64,000 bases of DNA from Massilia sp. UMI-21 (GCA_015277795.1 CP063848.1:4464001-4528000); one strand, 5' to 3'; counted from the first letter of the stretch, positions 51,574 to 61,220 are shown. The notes: a model not told the origin generated them from the letters alone. Translations and numbers: made by a program.

Positions 51574-53337
51574 ATGAGTCTCGCAAGGCTGATCGGCGGT
51601 TTCGTCCGCCGGCACTGGCATGCCTATGTCTCGTCGGCCTTCATGCTGGCCGGCGTAGCCATCTGCACGGTCTTGATTCCGCGCAAGGTCGGCGCCCTGA
51701 TCGACGGCCTGGCCGCACAAAGCCTCGACCGGCACGCGCTGCTGCTCGGCCTGGCGCAACTGCTCGGTCTGGGCGTGGCCATCTACGTGCTGCGGGTCGG
51801 CTGGCGCATCCGCCTGTATTCGGCCGCCTACAACCTCGGCGTCGAACTGCGCACGCGCCTGTACGCGCGGCTGGCGGCGCAAGGGCCGGCCTTTTACCAG
51901 CGCCAGCGCACCGGCGACCTGATGGCGCTGGCCACCAACGACGTCGATGCCATCGAGATGGCGGCCGGCGAGGCGATGCTGGCCGGCTTCGACGGCACCC
52001 TGACCCTGGTCATGGTGCTGGGCATCATGACGCTCGGCGTGGATGCACGCCTGGCCGGCATCGCCCTGCTGCCCTTTCCGCTGATGGCCTTCGCCTTCTG
52101 GCGCATCTCGTCCCACATCCATACGGCGGAAGGCGACGCCCTCAAGCGCTTCTCGGCCCTGAACGACCATGTGCAGGAATCGCTGTCGGGCGTGCGCACC
52201 CTGCGCGCCCTCGGCCTGGAAGCGCGCAGCAGCGCCCAGTTCAGCGAACTGGCCGAGAACGCGGCCGCCGCCAGCCTCAGCGCGCGGCGCTGGGAGGCGG
52301 CCTACGAGCCCGCCGTCGGCCTGACCCTGACCGCCGCCACCGGCCTGACCCTGGGCCTGGGCGGCTACCTGGTCTGGAACAACGAGCTGACGGTGGGCGC
52401 GCTCACCAGCTTCACGATGTACCTGGGCCAGCTGATCTGGCCGATGTTCGCCGCCGGCTGGGTGCTGTCGCTGATCGAGCGCGGACGCGCCGGCCTGGCG
52501 CGCCTGCAGCCGCTGCTCGACATGCCGCTCACGGTCGAAGACACGGGCACGCTGGACGGCGTCGGGCGCGGCGCCCTGGCGCTCGACGCCGTGCGCTTTG
52601 CCTACCATGCGGCGGAACACCCGGCGCTGGACGGGGTGTCGGTACGGGTGGAACCGGGCCAGACCCTGGGCCTGGTCGGTCCGACCGGCGCCGGCAAGTC
52701 GACCCTGCTGCGCGTGCTTCTGCGCCAGGTCACGCCGCAACAGGGCACGGTCACCTGGGCCGGCCAGCCGCTGGAAGCCTACCGGCTGGCCGCGCTGCGC
52801 GCGGCCATGAGCTGGGTGCCGCAGGAATCCTTCCTGTTTTCGAGCACGATCGCGGAGAACATCGCCCTGGCCCGTCCGGGCGCCTCGCGTGCCGAGATCG
52901 AGGAAGCGGCGAAGATGGCCTCGATCCATGACGACATCCTGCGCTTCCCGCACGGCTACGATACGCCGGTGGGCGAGAAAGGCATCACCCTGTCGGGCGG
53001 CCAGCGCCAGCGGGTCGCGATCGCGCGCGCGCTGCTGGCCGACAGCGCCCTGCTGCTGCTCGACGATGCGCTGTCGGCGGTGGACACCGGCACCGAGACC
53101 CGCATCCTCGAACACCTGGAAGCGCTGCGCAACAGGGGCGGAGCATCGCGGCCGGAACGCGCCGCCATCATCGCCAGCCACCGCCTGTCCGCCGTGGCCG
53201 GGGCCGACCGCATCGTGGTGCTGCGCGACGGTCGCATCACCGAGTCCGGCACCCATGACGAACTGCTTGCCCTGGACGGCTGGTATGCCAGCCAGTGGCG
53301 CTACCAACAACTGGAGGCCAGCATTGACGCCGCCTGA
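51574..53337 (+). CDS. mdlA: ABC exporter half-transporter, degenerate-site subunit (MdlA-like)
   Basis: A 587-residue fusion of a six-helix exporter domain and an ATPase. Walker A is GPTGAGKST, the signature is LSGGQ and Walker B runs into LLLLDDALSAVDTGTE: the catalytic Glu after Walker B is Asp here, as in E. coli MdlA, so this subunit carries a non-canonical ATP site. It pairs with the next gene, whose site is intact (DEATSR), to form a heterodimeric exporter of the MdlAB/TmrAB type. The cargo is unknown. Confidence 0.9.
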   Translation: MSLARLIGGFVRRHWHAYVSSAFMLAGVAICTVLIPRKVGALIDGLAAQSLDRHALLLGLAQLLGLGVAIYVLRVGWRIRLYSAAYNLGVELRTRLYARLAAQGPAFYQRQRTGDLMALATNDVDAIEMAAGEAMLAGFDGTLTLVMVLGIMTLGVDARLAGIALLPFPLMAFAFWRISSHIHTAEGDALKRFSALNDHVQESLSGVRTLRALGLEARSSAQFSELAENAAAASLSARRWEAAYEPAVGLTLTAATGLTLGLGGYLVWNNELTVGALTSFTMYLGQLIWPMFAAGWVLSLIERGRAGLARLQPLLDMPLTVEDTGTLDGVGRGALALDAVRFAYHAAEHPALDGVSVRVEPGQTLGLVGPTGAGKSTLLRVLLRQVTPQQGTVTWAGQPLEAYRLAALRAAMSWVPQESFLFSSTIAENIALARPGASRAEIEEAAKMASIHDDILRFPHGYDTPVGEKGITLSGGQRQRVAIARALLADSALLLLDDALSAVDTGTETRILEHLEALRNRGGASRPERAAIIASHRLSAVAGADRIVVLRDGRITESGTHDELLALDGWYASQWRYQQLEASIDAA

Positions 53338-55129
53338 CAACATCCCTGAAAAAGGCGCGACAAAAGGGGCAATGCGGGCCCAGGCCGCGCGGGCCGCGGG
53401 CCTGCTGCGCCGCGCCGCCGCCCCCGACCGCCGTCACCTGTATTGGGCCACGCTGTGGCTGGCCCTGGCCGCCGGTCTGGAAGTCATCGGTCCGCTGCTG
53501 GGCAAGGCGCTGATCGACGACCATCTCCTGACCCGCCAGCTGGACTGGACCCGCATGTCGCTGCTGCTGGGCGGCCTGGTGCTCACCGGCTGGGCCTCGT
53601 CGTGGATCCGCTACCTGCAGCTGATCCGCCTGTCGGGCCTGGCCATGCGCTCGGTGCGGCGCCTGCGCGAATGGGTCTACGAGCATGTGCTGCGCCTGCC
53701 GATGGCCTTTTTCGATCGCGCCATCACCGGCCAGCTGGTGAGCCGCGTCACCAACGACACCGAGGCGGTCAAGACGCTGTACATCCAGGTGCTGTTCGTG
53801 ATGCTCGACTCGAGCATCGTGCTGCTCGGGACCATGGCGGCGATGGCCTGGCTCGACTGGCGCCTGATGCTGGTGGTGCTGGCCCTGGTGCCGGCCGTGG
53901 TCGGCATCGTCTGGCTGTACCAGCGCCTGTCGGCGCCGGCCGTGACCCGCGCGCGCGCCCTGCGCAGCGACATCAACGGCCAGATCGCCGAATCGATCGG
54001 CGGCATGAGCGTGCTCCAGGCGAGCAATGCCGCCAACCGCTTCGGCGAACGCTTCGTCCACACCAACCGGGCGCACCGCAAGGCACGACTGGCAGAGCTG
54101 CGCGCCAACGCCTTCCTGCTGCGCCCGGCACTGGACCTGCTCAACGTGCTCCTCCTGATCATCGTGATCTACGGCTTCGGCCAGCGCCAGATGAATGCGG
54201 TCGAAGTAGGCGTGCTGTACGCCTTCATCAGCTACATCGCGCGGGTGGTCGAGCCGCTCATCCAGATCACGATGCAGTTCAGCGGCCTGCAGCAGGCGGT
54301 GGTGGCCACCGCGCGCGTGTCGCAGCTGCTGGAAGAGAGCGGCGCGGCCGAACACGCGCAGGGACGGATCGGCAACGCGGCGCCGTTCGACCCGCACGCT
54401 CCCGCGGTTCGCGTGCGCGACGTGGACTTCGGCTACATCGAGGGCCAGCGCGTGCTGCACGCGCTGTCGCTCGAGGTTCCGCAGGGCGCGTTCTTCGGCA
54501 TCGTCGGCCACACCGGCAGCGGCAAGTCGACCCTGCTGTCGCTGCTGCTGCGCTACTACACTGCGGACCAAGGCAGCATCGAGATCGGTGGCCTGCCACT
54601 CGGCACGATCGGCAACGAGCGCTTCCGCAACGAAGTCGGCCTGGTGCCGCAGGACCCGTTCATCCTGGCCGCGACGGCGCGCGAGAACATCGACATGGGA
54701 CGCGGCCTGCCGCCCGAGCGCATCGAAGCGGCGGCGCGCGCCGCGCATGCGCACGGTTTCATCGCCGCGCTCGAACAGGGTTACGAAACCCAGCTGGGCG
54801 AAGGCGGCTCGCGCCTGTCCTCGGGCCAGAAGCAGCTGGTGGCGATCGCCCGTGCGCTGGCGGGCCAGCCGCGCATCCTGCTGCTGGACGAGGCGACTTC
54901 GCGCATCGACAGCGCCACCGAGCAGATCGTGCAGGAAGCGCTGGAAGAACTGCGCGGCCAGGTGACCATCATCGCGATCGCGCACCGGCTGTCGACCATC
55001 CGCGCGGCCGACCGCATCATCGTGCTGAACCACGGCCGCATCGCCGAAGCCGGCGCGCACGACGACCTGATGCGCATCGAGGGCGGCCTGTACCAGCGCC
55101 TGTACCTGCTGCAGCAGATCGCGCTCTAG
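53324..55129 (+). CDS. mdlB: ABC exporter half-transporter, canonical-site subunit (MdlB-like)
   Basis: The second half of the heterodimer, 601 residues, with six helices and an ATPase: Walker A GHTGSGKST, signature LSSGQ, Walker B ILLLDEATSR with the catalytic Glu, and switch IAIAHRLSTI. I chose the TTG at 53324 because a GGAGG ribosome site lies exactly six bases upstream and the reading overlaps the mdlA-like stop, as expected for coupled subunits. The first ATG in frame, at 53372, has a poorly spaced ribosome site and is the alternative. Confidence 0.88.
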   Translation: MTPPDNIPEKGATKGAMRAQAARAAGLLRRAAAPDRRHLYWATLWLALAAGLEVIGPLLGKALIDDHLLTRQLDWTRMSLLLGGLVLTGWASSWIRYLQLIRLSGLAMRSVRRLREWVYEHVLRLPMAFFDRAITGQLVSRVTNDTEAVKTLYIQVLFVMLDSSIVLLGTMAAMAWLDWRLMLVVLALVPAVVGIVWLYQRLSAPAVTRARALRSDINGQIAESIGGMSVLQASNAANRFGERFVHTNRAHRKARLAELRANAFLLRPALDLLNVLLLIIVIYGFGQRQMNAVEVGVLYAFISYIARVVEPLIQITMQFSGLQQAVVATARVSQLLEESGAAEHAQGRIGNAAPFDPHAPAVRVRDVDFGYIEGQRVLHALSLEVPQGAFFGIVGHTGSGKSTLLSLLLRYYTADQGSIEIGGLPLGTIGNERFRNEVGLVPQDPFILAATARENIDMGRGLPPERIEAAARAAHAHGFIAALEQGYETQLGEGGSRLSSGQKQLVAIARALAGQPRILLLDEATSRIDSATEQIVQEALEELRGQVTIIAIAHRLSTIRAADRIIVLNHGRIAEAGAHDDLMRIEGGLYQRLYLLQQIAL

Positions 55130-56025
55130 TCGGCCCGGCCCGGGCCCTGGCGCCCCGGCACCAGGCGCCGCGGGTCGCGGCGCCGGATCTCGTCCACCAC
55201 CTGGGCGGCCATGCGGTCGAGCGCCGCGAAATGCGGCCCCAGGCCCTGCCGCAGGGCGGCCGGGACGCTGTCGGCGCACCAGCCGAGCAGCATGCACAGT
55301 TCCAGGGTGCGCGGCGCCCCCGCTCCGCAGTCGGCGCCCAGGCGGCAGGCGACCAGGGCGCCGCCGAACGGAATGCCGCGCGCGGTCGAATCCTGTTCGT
55401 CGCGGCCTGGCGCGCGCTCGTGGAAGACCGGCGCCACCAGCGAGGCGATGACCTCCGGATTTCCCTGCTCGAAGGCTGCCAGCAGCATGCGCGCCCGGCC
55501 ATCCGGGCCATCCGCGGCCAGGTAGTCGAACATGCTGCCCAGCAGCGGATCGGTGGCCAGGTCGAGATGGCGCGCCGCGCCCAGTTCGCGTTCGGCGTCT
55601 TCCAGGCCATCCGGGGTGAAATCGCAGCGCCGCTGCAGTTCCGCGGCGGCCGCGCGGCGCGGTTCCGGCAAGCTGGACGGCGCCTGGTCCAGCGCGCGGC
55701 GGCAGGTCTCGAGGACGCTGCTCGCGTAGAAATAGGCGCCGTTTCCCGGCTTGCGCATGGCCTCGTAGAAAAACACCCGGAGGTTCGTCGCCTGCACGAA
55801 TTTCGCATGCATGTCGCGCCACGCAGCCGGCGCCTGCCGCGCCGGCGGAACCGGCGTGGCGCCCTGGTCCACGCCCGTGCCCGCGCCCTTCCCCGTGCCC
55901 TGCGGCGCCGGCACGGCGGCGGGCGGCCGCGGGGCGACCGGCGCCGGTGGGGGAAGGGTCAGCATCACCGCGCCGGCCAGCAGGCCGGCCGACACGAGAC
56001 CGATGGCGATTTCACGTATTCGCAT
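55126..56025 (-). CDS. Membrane-anchored protein of unknown function
   Basis: A 299-residue protein with one N-terminal membrane helix (residues 5-25), a Pro/Ala/Gly linker and a mainly helical domain of about 210 residues (DMHAKFVQATNLRVFFYEAM, YFYASSVLETCRRALDQA, ELCMLLGWCADSVPAALRQG). Several cysteines (YASSVLETC, LQRRCDF, ACRLGADCG) suggest disulfides on the periplasmic side. I do not recognise the family. Its stop overlaps the stop of the convergent exporter gene. Start at 56025 places the helix at the N-terminus; the longer frame upstream is arginine-rich and lacks coding character. Confidence 0.7.
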   Translation of the reverse strand: MRIREIAIGLVSAGLLAGAVMLTLPPPAPVAPRPPAAVPAPQGTGKGAGTGVDQGATPVPPARQAPAAWRDMHAKFVQATNLRVFFYEAMRKPGNGAYFYASSVLETCRRALDQAPSSLPEPRRAAAAELQRRCDFTPDGLEDAERELGAARHLDLATDPLLGSMFDYLAADGPDGRARMLLAAFEQGNPEVIASLVAPVFHERAPGRDEQDSTARGIPFGGALVACRLGADCGAGAPRTLELCMLLGWCADSVPAALRQGLGPHFAALDRMAAQVVDEIRRRDPRRLVPGRQGPGRAD

Positions 56026-56089
56026 ATGGCTGGCAGCGCATTCGGGATATCGCCATGGTAACAGCCCGCGCCCTGCCCCCGCAGGACCG

Positions 56090-57643
56090 CTAGGCGCGCC
56101 TGCTCGCGGCGGCGCCGGCGGCCACCGCCGCCAGGCCCGCCACGAGGAAGCCGCCGGCCGTGCGCAGCGTGGCATCCCCATGAAAGCCGACCACGTCCAT
56201 CATGGCCATGCCCCTGGTTTGTATCATCACGTAAAAGCCGAACAGGAACAGGCCAAGGAACAGACGCGGCGTGCGGCTCAGTTGACCGAACAGGGCGGCG
56301 CAGCCGGACAATGCCACGATCCCGGCCAGCACCGCGAAGGCGCGCACCGGGTCGTCCATGCTCCAGCGCAGCGCGATCGTCCCCATGAACAGCAGGCCGA
56401 GCAACAACGCGGCCGCCCACTGGCGCAGGAAGCGGCGCCGGATGCCGCCCGGGACGGCCGCGCTCAGGGCCGCGCAGCCGGCGCTGATATCGCGCGTGCT
56501 GCTCTCGCTGCACAGGACGCCCCACAACACCAGCGCCGTGGCCAGCAGGCCGGGCAGGACGCCCGCCGGCAGCAGCAGCCCGCCCGCCAGGCAGGCGGCA
56601 ATCGCCGCGATCGCGCTGGGCGCGGACGCCAGGACCAGGCCGCAATCGGCCAGCACCTGGCCGCCCGGCCCCGGCAGGCGCGCGGCCAGGCGCATCAGGG
56701 GCGCGAGCACCCGCGCCAGCGGCCGCAGCCAGCCGTCGAGCAGTGCCAGCGGGGAGCGGCGCCGGCGCGCCTTGCCGGCCCTGACCCGATCCGGCGAAAA
56801 GCGATGGAACAGGAACACCGCAGGCAGCAGCGGCAGCAGCGCCACCACCGCGGACAGCAGGCGCTCCCGCACCACGGCCCCGCTCCACAGCCACTGCGGC
56901 AGCGTGTATGGCGCCAGCGCGGCGTCGAAGGGCATGCTGCCGATGCCCATGGCGCGGGTATCGACCTGGCCGCGCAGCGCGGCAATGGCGTTGGCGGTGC
57001 CGGTGAAGTCGAGCCAGGCCAGCGAGGCCGCCGCGCCACCCTCCTCGACTGTCGCGCCGAACGACAGCATGCCCATCCAGACCACGAAATACAGCAGGTC
57101 GCCGCCCTTGCCCATGAGCGGACTCCAGCTGTCGCACAGCACGGCGCAGCTGGCGGCGAACAAGGCCATGGGCAGCAGCAGCAAGGCATAGGTCTGCAGG
57201 TAGACCAGCAGCTGCACCGGACCGTCGCCGCGCAGCAGGTGACATGCCAGGGTGGTGAGCATGAAGGCGCCGAGCAGCAGCACCAGCCAGCCGACCGCCC
57301 CGAGCCAGCGGCTGAGCACCAGCAGCGCGTCGCCGGCCGGGGTGGCGCCGATCACGCCGCCGATTCCGCTGCGCAGGTCCTCGCCGGTGCGTCCGCGCGC
57401 CAGGTAGAAGCCGGCCAGGCTGAACAGCAGGCCGGCCAGGGTGGCGCTGCCCAGTGCCAGCGCGGAGCTGGTGTAGCGCACGCGCGCGCCGCTCACCACC
57501 ATCAGGGCCTTGCCGCTGGCGACGTCGGCGATCATGGCCCAGCTCACCGCCACCACGGCCAGCACCGCGGCCAGGGTGGACAGGCGGCGCAGGCGCAGGC
57601 GCACCTCGCTGGCGGCCAGCAGGAACAGGGGATGCGAGTTCAT
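56090..57643 (-). CDS. ABC-2-type membrane protein
   Basis: A 517-residue integral membrane protein with about twelve hydrophobic segments, coupled (ATGA overlap) to the ATPase gene before it, so it is the permease of an ABC-2 export or membrane-remodelling system. It starts MNSHPLFLLAASEVRLRLRR, and a central basic loop (SPDRVRAGKARRRRSPLAL) separates the two halves, which suggests a fusion of two six-helix units. The substrate cannot be told. The 64-bp gap on the 3' side holds nothing I can support. Confidence 0.82.
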   Translation of the reverse strand: MNSHPLFLLAASEVRLRLRRLSTLAAVLAVVAVSWAMIADVASGKALMVVSGARVRYTSSALALGSATLAGLLFSLAGFYLARGRTGEDLRSGIGGVIGATPAGDALLVLSRWLGAVGWLVLLLGAFMLTTLACHLLRGDGPVQLLVYLQTYALLLLPMALFAASCAVLCDSWSPLMGKGGDLLYFVVWMGMLSFGATVEEGGAAASLAWLDFTGTANAIAALRGQVDTRAMGIGSMPFDAALAPYTLPQWLWSGAVVRERLLSAVVALLPLLPAVFLFHRFSPDRVRAGKARRRRSPLALLDGWLRPLARVLAPLMRLAARLPGPGGQVLADCGLVLASAPSAIAAIAACLAGGLLLPAGVLPGLLATALVLWGVLCSESSTRDISAGCAALSAAVPGGIRRRFLRQWAAALLLGLLFMGTIALRWSMDDPVRAFAVLAGIVALSGCAALFGQLSRTPRLFLGLFLFGFYVMIQTRGMAMMDVVGFHGDATLRTAGGFLVAGLAAVAAGAAASRRA

Positions 57644-58509
57644 GCCGCCTCCGCCTGCACGGCGTAGCGCTGCGCCATCAGCGCTTCTTCCAGGCTCGGT
57701 TCGGCCGGGCGCGCACCCGCGCAAGGCAGCTCGGGGTGGGCAATGCGCAGCACCATGCGGCCATCCTGGCGCTGGGCGCCCAGCACGTGGACACGCTCGC
57801 GCAGCGCGGCGTAGTCGTCCGCCGGCACGCTGGCGGTCCAGACCTGGCCGCGGGCGCGCCCCAGGATGCCCTCCGGGGTCGCGTGCGCCACCAGCCGCCC
57901 GCAACGCATGATCGCCAGCTCGGTGGCGATGCTCTCCACGTCAGACACGATGTGGGTCGACAGGATCACCAGCTTGCCCTGGCCGAGCTCCGCCAGCAGG
58001 TTGCGAAAGCGCAGCCGCTCCTCGGGGTCGAGCCCGGCGGTGGGCTCGTCGACCACCAGGATGTCGGGGTCGTTCAGCAGCGCCTGCGCGATGCCGAGGC
58101 GGCGTTTCATGCCGCCCGAGAACGAGGCCGCCGGACGCCGCGCCTGGTCGTGCAGGTTGACCAGTTCGAGCAGGCGGCGCACACGTCCCGGATCGCGCAC
58201 GCCCTTCAGCGCGGCAAAGTACTGCATGAATTCGAGCGCGCTCAGGTTCGGATAGACGCCGAAGTCCTGCGGCAGGTAGCCTAGCCGCCGGCGAATCGCG
58301 TCCGGCTTGCGCACGATATCCGCGCCGTCGAACAGGATCTGCCCGGCGCTGGGACGCGCCAGGGTGGCGATCATGCCCATCAGGGTGGACTTGCCGGCGC
58401 CGTTGTGGCCGATCAGGCCGACGACGCCCGGCCCAAGGGACAGCGACACCTGGTCGACCGCCTTGACGTCCTTGCCGAAATACTTGGTCACCGCGCGCAG
58501 CTCCAGCAT
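57640..58509 (-). CDS. ABC transporter ATP-binding protein
   Basis: A 289-residue ATPase of the ABC-2 (CcmA-like) group. Walker A is GHNGAGKST, the signature is FSGGM, Walker B is ILVVDEPTAGLD and the switch His is in ILSTHIVSD. A C-terminal extension of about 80 residues follows the ATPase core. Start at 58509 (MLELRAVTKYFGKDV) gives the family N-terminus; the longer frame to 58689 reads through the promoter region and was rejected. Forms an operon with the permease gene at 56090-57643. Confidence 0.9.
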   Translation of the reverse strand: MLELRAVTKYFGKDVKAVDQVSLSLGPGVVGLIGHNGAGKSTLMGMIATLARPSAGQILFDGADIVRKPDAIRRRLGYLPQDFGVYPNLSALEFMQYFAALKGVRDPGRVRRLLELVNLHDQARRPAASFSGGMKRRLGIAQALLNDPDILVVDEPTAGLDPEERLRFRNLLAELGQGKLVILSTHIVSDVESIATELAIMRCGRLVAHATPEGILGRARGQVWTASVPADDYAALRERVHVLGAQRQDGRMVLRIAHPELPCAGARPAEPSLEEALMAQRYAVQAEAA

Positions 58510-58612
58510 GTGTTTCCCCCCATAGTCTTGTCGGGTTCGACTATAGGGACATCGCCAGGGGTAGCGCCAGCCATTTGCGACAAACGGTCGACATCGGGGG
58601 ATGGACGTCCAA

Positions 58613-58627
58613 TGAGAATGACTATTA
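58613..58627. promoter_or_regulatory. Candidate Fur box
   Basis: TGAGAATGACTATTA matches the Fur 7-1-7 pattern TGATAAT-N-ATTATCA at most positions. It lies in the 251-bp AT-rich divergent gap 58510-58760 between the ABC ATPase and the diguanylate cyclase genes, which otherwise has no feature that I can support. Confidence 0.4.
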
Positions 58628-58760
58628 TTGATTACAAATATGTGTCTTTTCTGTGACAATTGAAGAGAAACTGAATTTCCTGTTTGCAACAGGAATATAA
58701 TTAGTCATCACGATCGCGATACCAGCGGATGTCTTCTTGACGGTAGCCCGAGACCTTTCC

Positions 58761-60824
58761 ATGACCGCCTCCTCCCCTCCCCCGCCGACGCCTTCCCGCG
58801 GCATCGCCCTTGTCGTGGCGCTGTGCATTGCGGCGGGCGCGGTGGCGGGCGAGACGGCGGCGCCGGCGGCCGGGAGCACCGCGCTGGCCGGGCGCCTGGC
58901 GCAGATTCGCGAGATCAACAAGTATGTGCCGAAACAGGCCCTGCCGATGCTGCTCGCGATCGAAACGGAAGGGCGGGCGGCGCCGCTGGCGCAACGCATC
59001 GAATTCCTCAACCAGCTGTCGAATGGCTATGACGGTGTCGGCAAGCTCGATGCGGCCGACGCCGTTGCCGACGAGCTGGTGGCGCTCGGCCGCCAGCACA
59101 ACAACAACATCGCCGTGGCCAAGGGGCTGCTGCGCAAGGCTTACATGGCCTACCGCCGTTCGGAGCTGGCCGAATCGCATCGCCTGGCATGGGAAGCCGA
59201 ACGCCTGGCCTTCACCACCGACGACATCGAACTGCAGGTGCGCACCGCGATTTCCTCGGGCGAGTCCTTCGCCGAGGAAGGCAACTTCCCGAAGGCGCTG
59301 GCGCGCCTGCAGGTCGCCGCGGCGGTCGCGCGCAAGCATGGCGATCCGACCCAGGTGGTCATGTCGCTCAATGCACTGATCGCCCTGTACGCGCAGATGC
59401 GCGAATACGACAAGGGCTTCGAGGCGCTGAACGAAGCCTTCGGGGCGGCCCGGAAGACGGATTCGCCCGGCCGCATGTCCACCCTCAAGCATGCGGAATA
59501 TAACCTGGCCGCCGGCACCGGCCAGTACGAACGCGGCCTCAAGGCACTGCAGGAAAGCCTGGCCATCGAACGCCGCCTCGGGGCCGATTCGATGGTCGCC
59601 TATACGCTGGTCAACCTTTCGGACTGCTACCTGAAACTGCGCGACTACCGCAATGCCGCGCACTACGCCGAACAAACCATCACCGCGGCGCGCGCGCTGA
59701 ATGACGCGGGCCTGGAAGCGACCGCGCGCCTGAACCTGGGCCAGGCCTACCTGGCCCTCGGCCGCCTGGTGGAAGGCAAGCGCCATATCGAGGCCGGCAT
59801 GTCGGCCTACGAGAACCTGGGCGACCAGCCGGCGCTGCAGGAGGTGCTGGTGGAATACGGCCAGGCGCTCGAACGCGTCGGCGACCTGCCGGGCGCGCTG
59901 CGCGCCTACCACCGCGAACGGGCGATCTCGAACGAGCTGTTCGAGAAGCGCCGCCAGCGCGCAGTGCTCGACCTGCAGGAAAAATACGAGACCGAAAAGA
60001 AACAGCGCGAAATCGAACTGCTGCGCAGCGAAAACGAGGTCAACCGCCTGGAGCAGCGTGTCTGGTGGCTGCTGGCGGCGGTTTTCGCGCTGGCTTCGGC
60101 CGTGGTCGGTCTCTTGTACCGCAAGGTGCGCCAGGCCAACGCCAAGCTGTACGAGAAAAACAGGGAACTCAAGCAGCAGAGCGTGTGCGACCCGCTGACG
60201 GGACTGTACAACCGGCGCCACTTCCTGGAGTTCATGCACACCATGCCCCAGCCCGAGGCGCAGGAAGACAGCGCGGCGCGCGAACAATGCGGCGCATTGT
60301 TCCTGCTCGACGTCGACCATTTCAAGCACGTCAACGATACCTGGGGCCACGCCGCCGGCGACGCGGTGCTGACCGCGATTGCCGCCAGCCTGCGCGAGAT
60401 CCTGCGCGAGACCGACATGATCGTGCGCTGGGGCGGCGAAGAATTTCTTGCCTTCCTGCCGAGCATTCCGCGCGCGGAACTGGACGACGTCGCCCAGCGC
60501 ATCCTGAGCGGCATCTCGGCGGTGCGGATCGCGCACGGCGGCCAGGTGCTGACGGTGAACGTGTCGATCGGCTTCGCGCCCTTCCCGCTGGCCTGCGGCG
60601 GCCTGGTCTTGCCGTGGGAGCGCGCGGTCAACATGGTGGACATGGCCCTGTACCTGGCCAAGTCGCATGGCCGCAACCGCGCCTATGGCGTACAGGGCTT
60701 CGGCAACCCGGCCGAGGTGCGCATGGAAGAGATCGAGCAGAACCTCGAGGGCGCCTGGCGCGCGGGCAAGGTGCAGCTGTCGGTGGTGACGGGGAGCCAG
60801 CAGGATCTGCGCGCCAGCGCATGA
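58761..60824 (+). CDS. TPR-containing diguanylate cyclase
   Basis: A 687-residue signalling protein. After an N-terminal hydrophobic segment (signal or anchor), residues 40-400 hold tetratricopeptide-like helical repeats (for example YDKGFEALNEAFGAARKT, ARLNLGQAYLALGRLVEGKR), then a coiled coil (LDLQEKYETEKKQREIELLR), a membrane helix (WWLLAAVFALASAVVGLLY) and a C-terminal GGDEF domain. The active-site motif is GGEEF, and an RETD inhibitory site lies five residues before it, so the enzyme should make cyclic di-GMP and be product-inhibited. The repeats would sense a periplasmic ligand. The ATG at 58761 is favoured over an upstream TTG. Confidence 0.88.
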   Translation: MTASSPPPPTPSRGIALVVALCIAAGAVAGETAAPAAGSTALAGRLAQIREINKYVPKQALPMLLAIETEGRAAPLAQRIEFLNQLSNGYDGVGKLDAADAVADELVALGRQHNNNIAVAKGLLRKAYMAYRRSELAESHRLAWEAERLAFTTDDIELQVRTAISSGESFAEEGNFPKALARLQVAAAVARKHGDPTQVVMSLNALIALYAQMREYDKGFEALNEAFGAARKTDSPGRMSTLKHAEYNLAAGTGQYERGLKALQESLAIERRLGADSMVAYTLVNLSDCYLKLRDYRNAAHYAEQTITAARALNDAGLEATARLNLGQAYLALGRLVEGKRHIEAGMSAYENLGDQPALQEVLVEYGQALERVGDLPGALRAYHRERAISNELFEKRRQRAVLDLQEKYETEKKQREIELLRSENEVNRLEQRVWWLLAAVFALASAVVGLLYRKVRQANAKLYEKNRELKQQSVCDPLTGLYNRRHFLEFMHTMPQPEAQEDSAAREQCGALFLLDVDHFKHVNDTWGHAAGDAVLTAIAASLREILRETDMIVRWGGEEFLAFLPSIPRAELDDVAQRILSGISAVRIAHGGQVLTVNVSIGFAPFPLACGGLVLPWERAVNMVDMALYLAKSHGRNRAYGVQGFGNPAEVRMEEIEQNLEGAWRAGKVQLSVVTGSQQDLRASA

Positions 60825-60854
60825 TGCGAGCGCAGTCGCATCGCATGCCGGCGC

Positions 60855-60890
60855 TGAACGCGCGGTCGGCCGAGCCGACCACCCTACGAA
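60855..60890 (+). repeat. REP-like palindrome, right copy
   Basis: TGAACGCGC precedes a perfect stem GGTCGGC, CGA, GCCGACC, and ACCCTACGAA follows. It lies between the convergent ends of the diguanylate cyclase and the small lipoprotein gene. Confidence 0.75.
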
Positions 60891-60923
60891 CTTCGCTATC
60901 CCGTTGCCGGCATCAATCAGACC

Positions 60924-61220
60924 TTAGTCGACCGCCTGCTGGAGCTTCTCGCCGGCGTCTTCCACCTTCTTGCCGACTTCCTCGGTGGCCCGCTTCAGGC
61001 CGCCCTTGGCATCCCTGGTGGCATCCTTGATCTTGTCGCGCGCTTCGTCGGCGGCGCGATCGGCCCTGGCCAGCTCGCTGTCGAGCTGGCGCGAGACGCG
61101 CGCACCGGCTTCGTCGAGCGCCTTGCCGGCCCGTTGCGCCGGTCCTAACGCTTCCTCATCGCGGCTGCAGCCTGCCAGCGCGGCAAGCAGCAGCAGCGTG
61201 CCCAAGATGCTCGTTTTCAT
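60924..61220 (-). CDS. Small helical lipoprotein
   Basis: A 98-residue lipoprotein with a lipobox A-L-A-G-C (Cys18) and a highly charged, Ala/Lys/Glu/Asp-rich helical body (LDSELARADRAADEARDKIK, then GGLKRATEEVGKKVEDAGEK). The pattern recalls small envelope-stress lipoproteins and LEA-like helices. Function unknown. Start at 61220 gives the lipoprotein signal. Confidence 0.75.
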   Translation of the reverse strand: MKTSILGTLLLLAALAGCSRDEEALGPAQRAGKALDEAGARVSRQLDSELARADRAADEARDKIKDATRDAKGGLKRATEEVGKKVEDAGEKLQQAVD

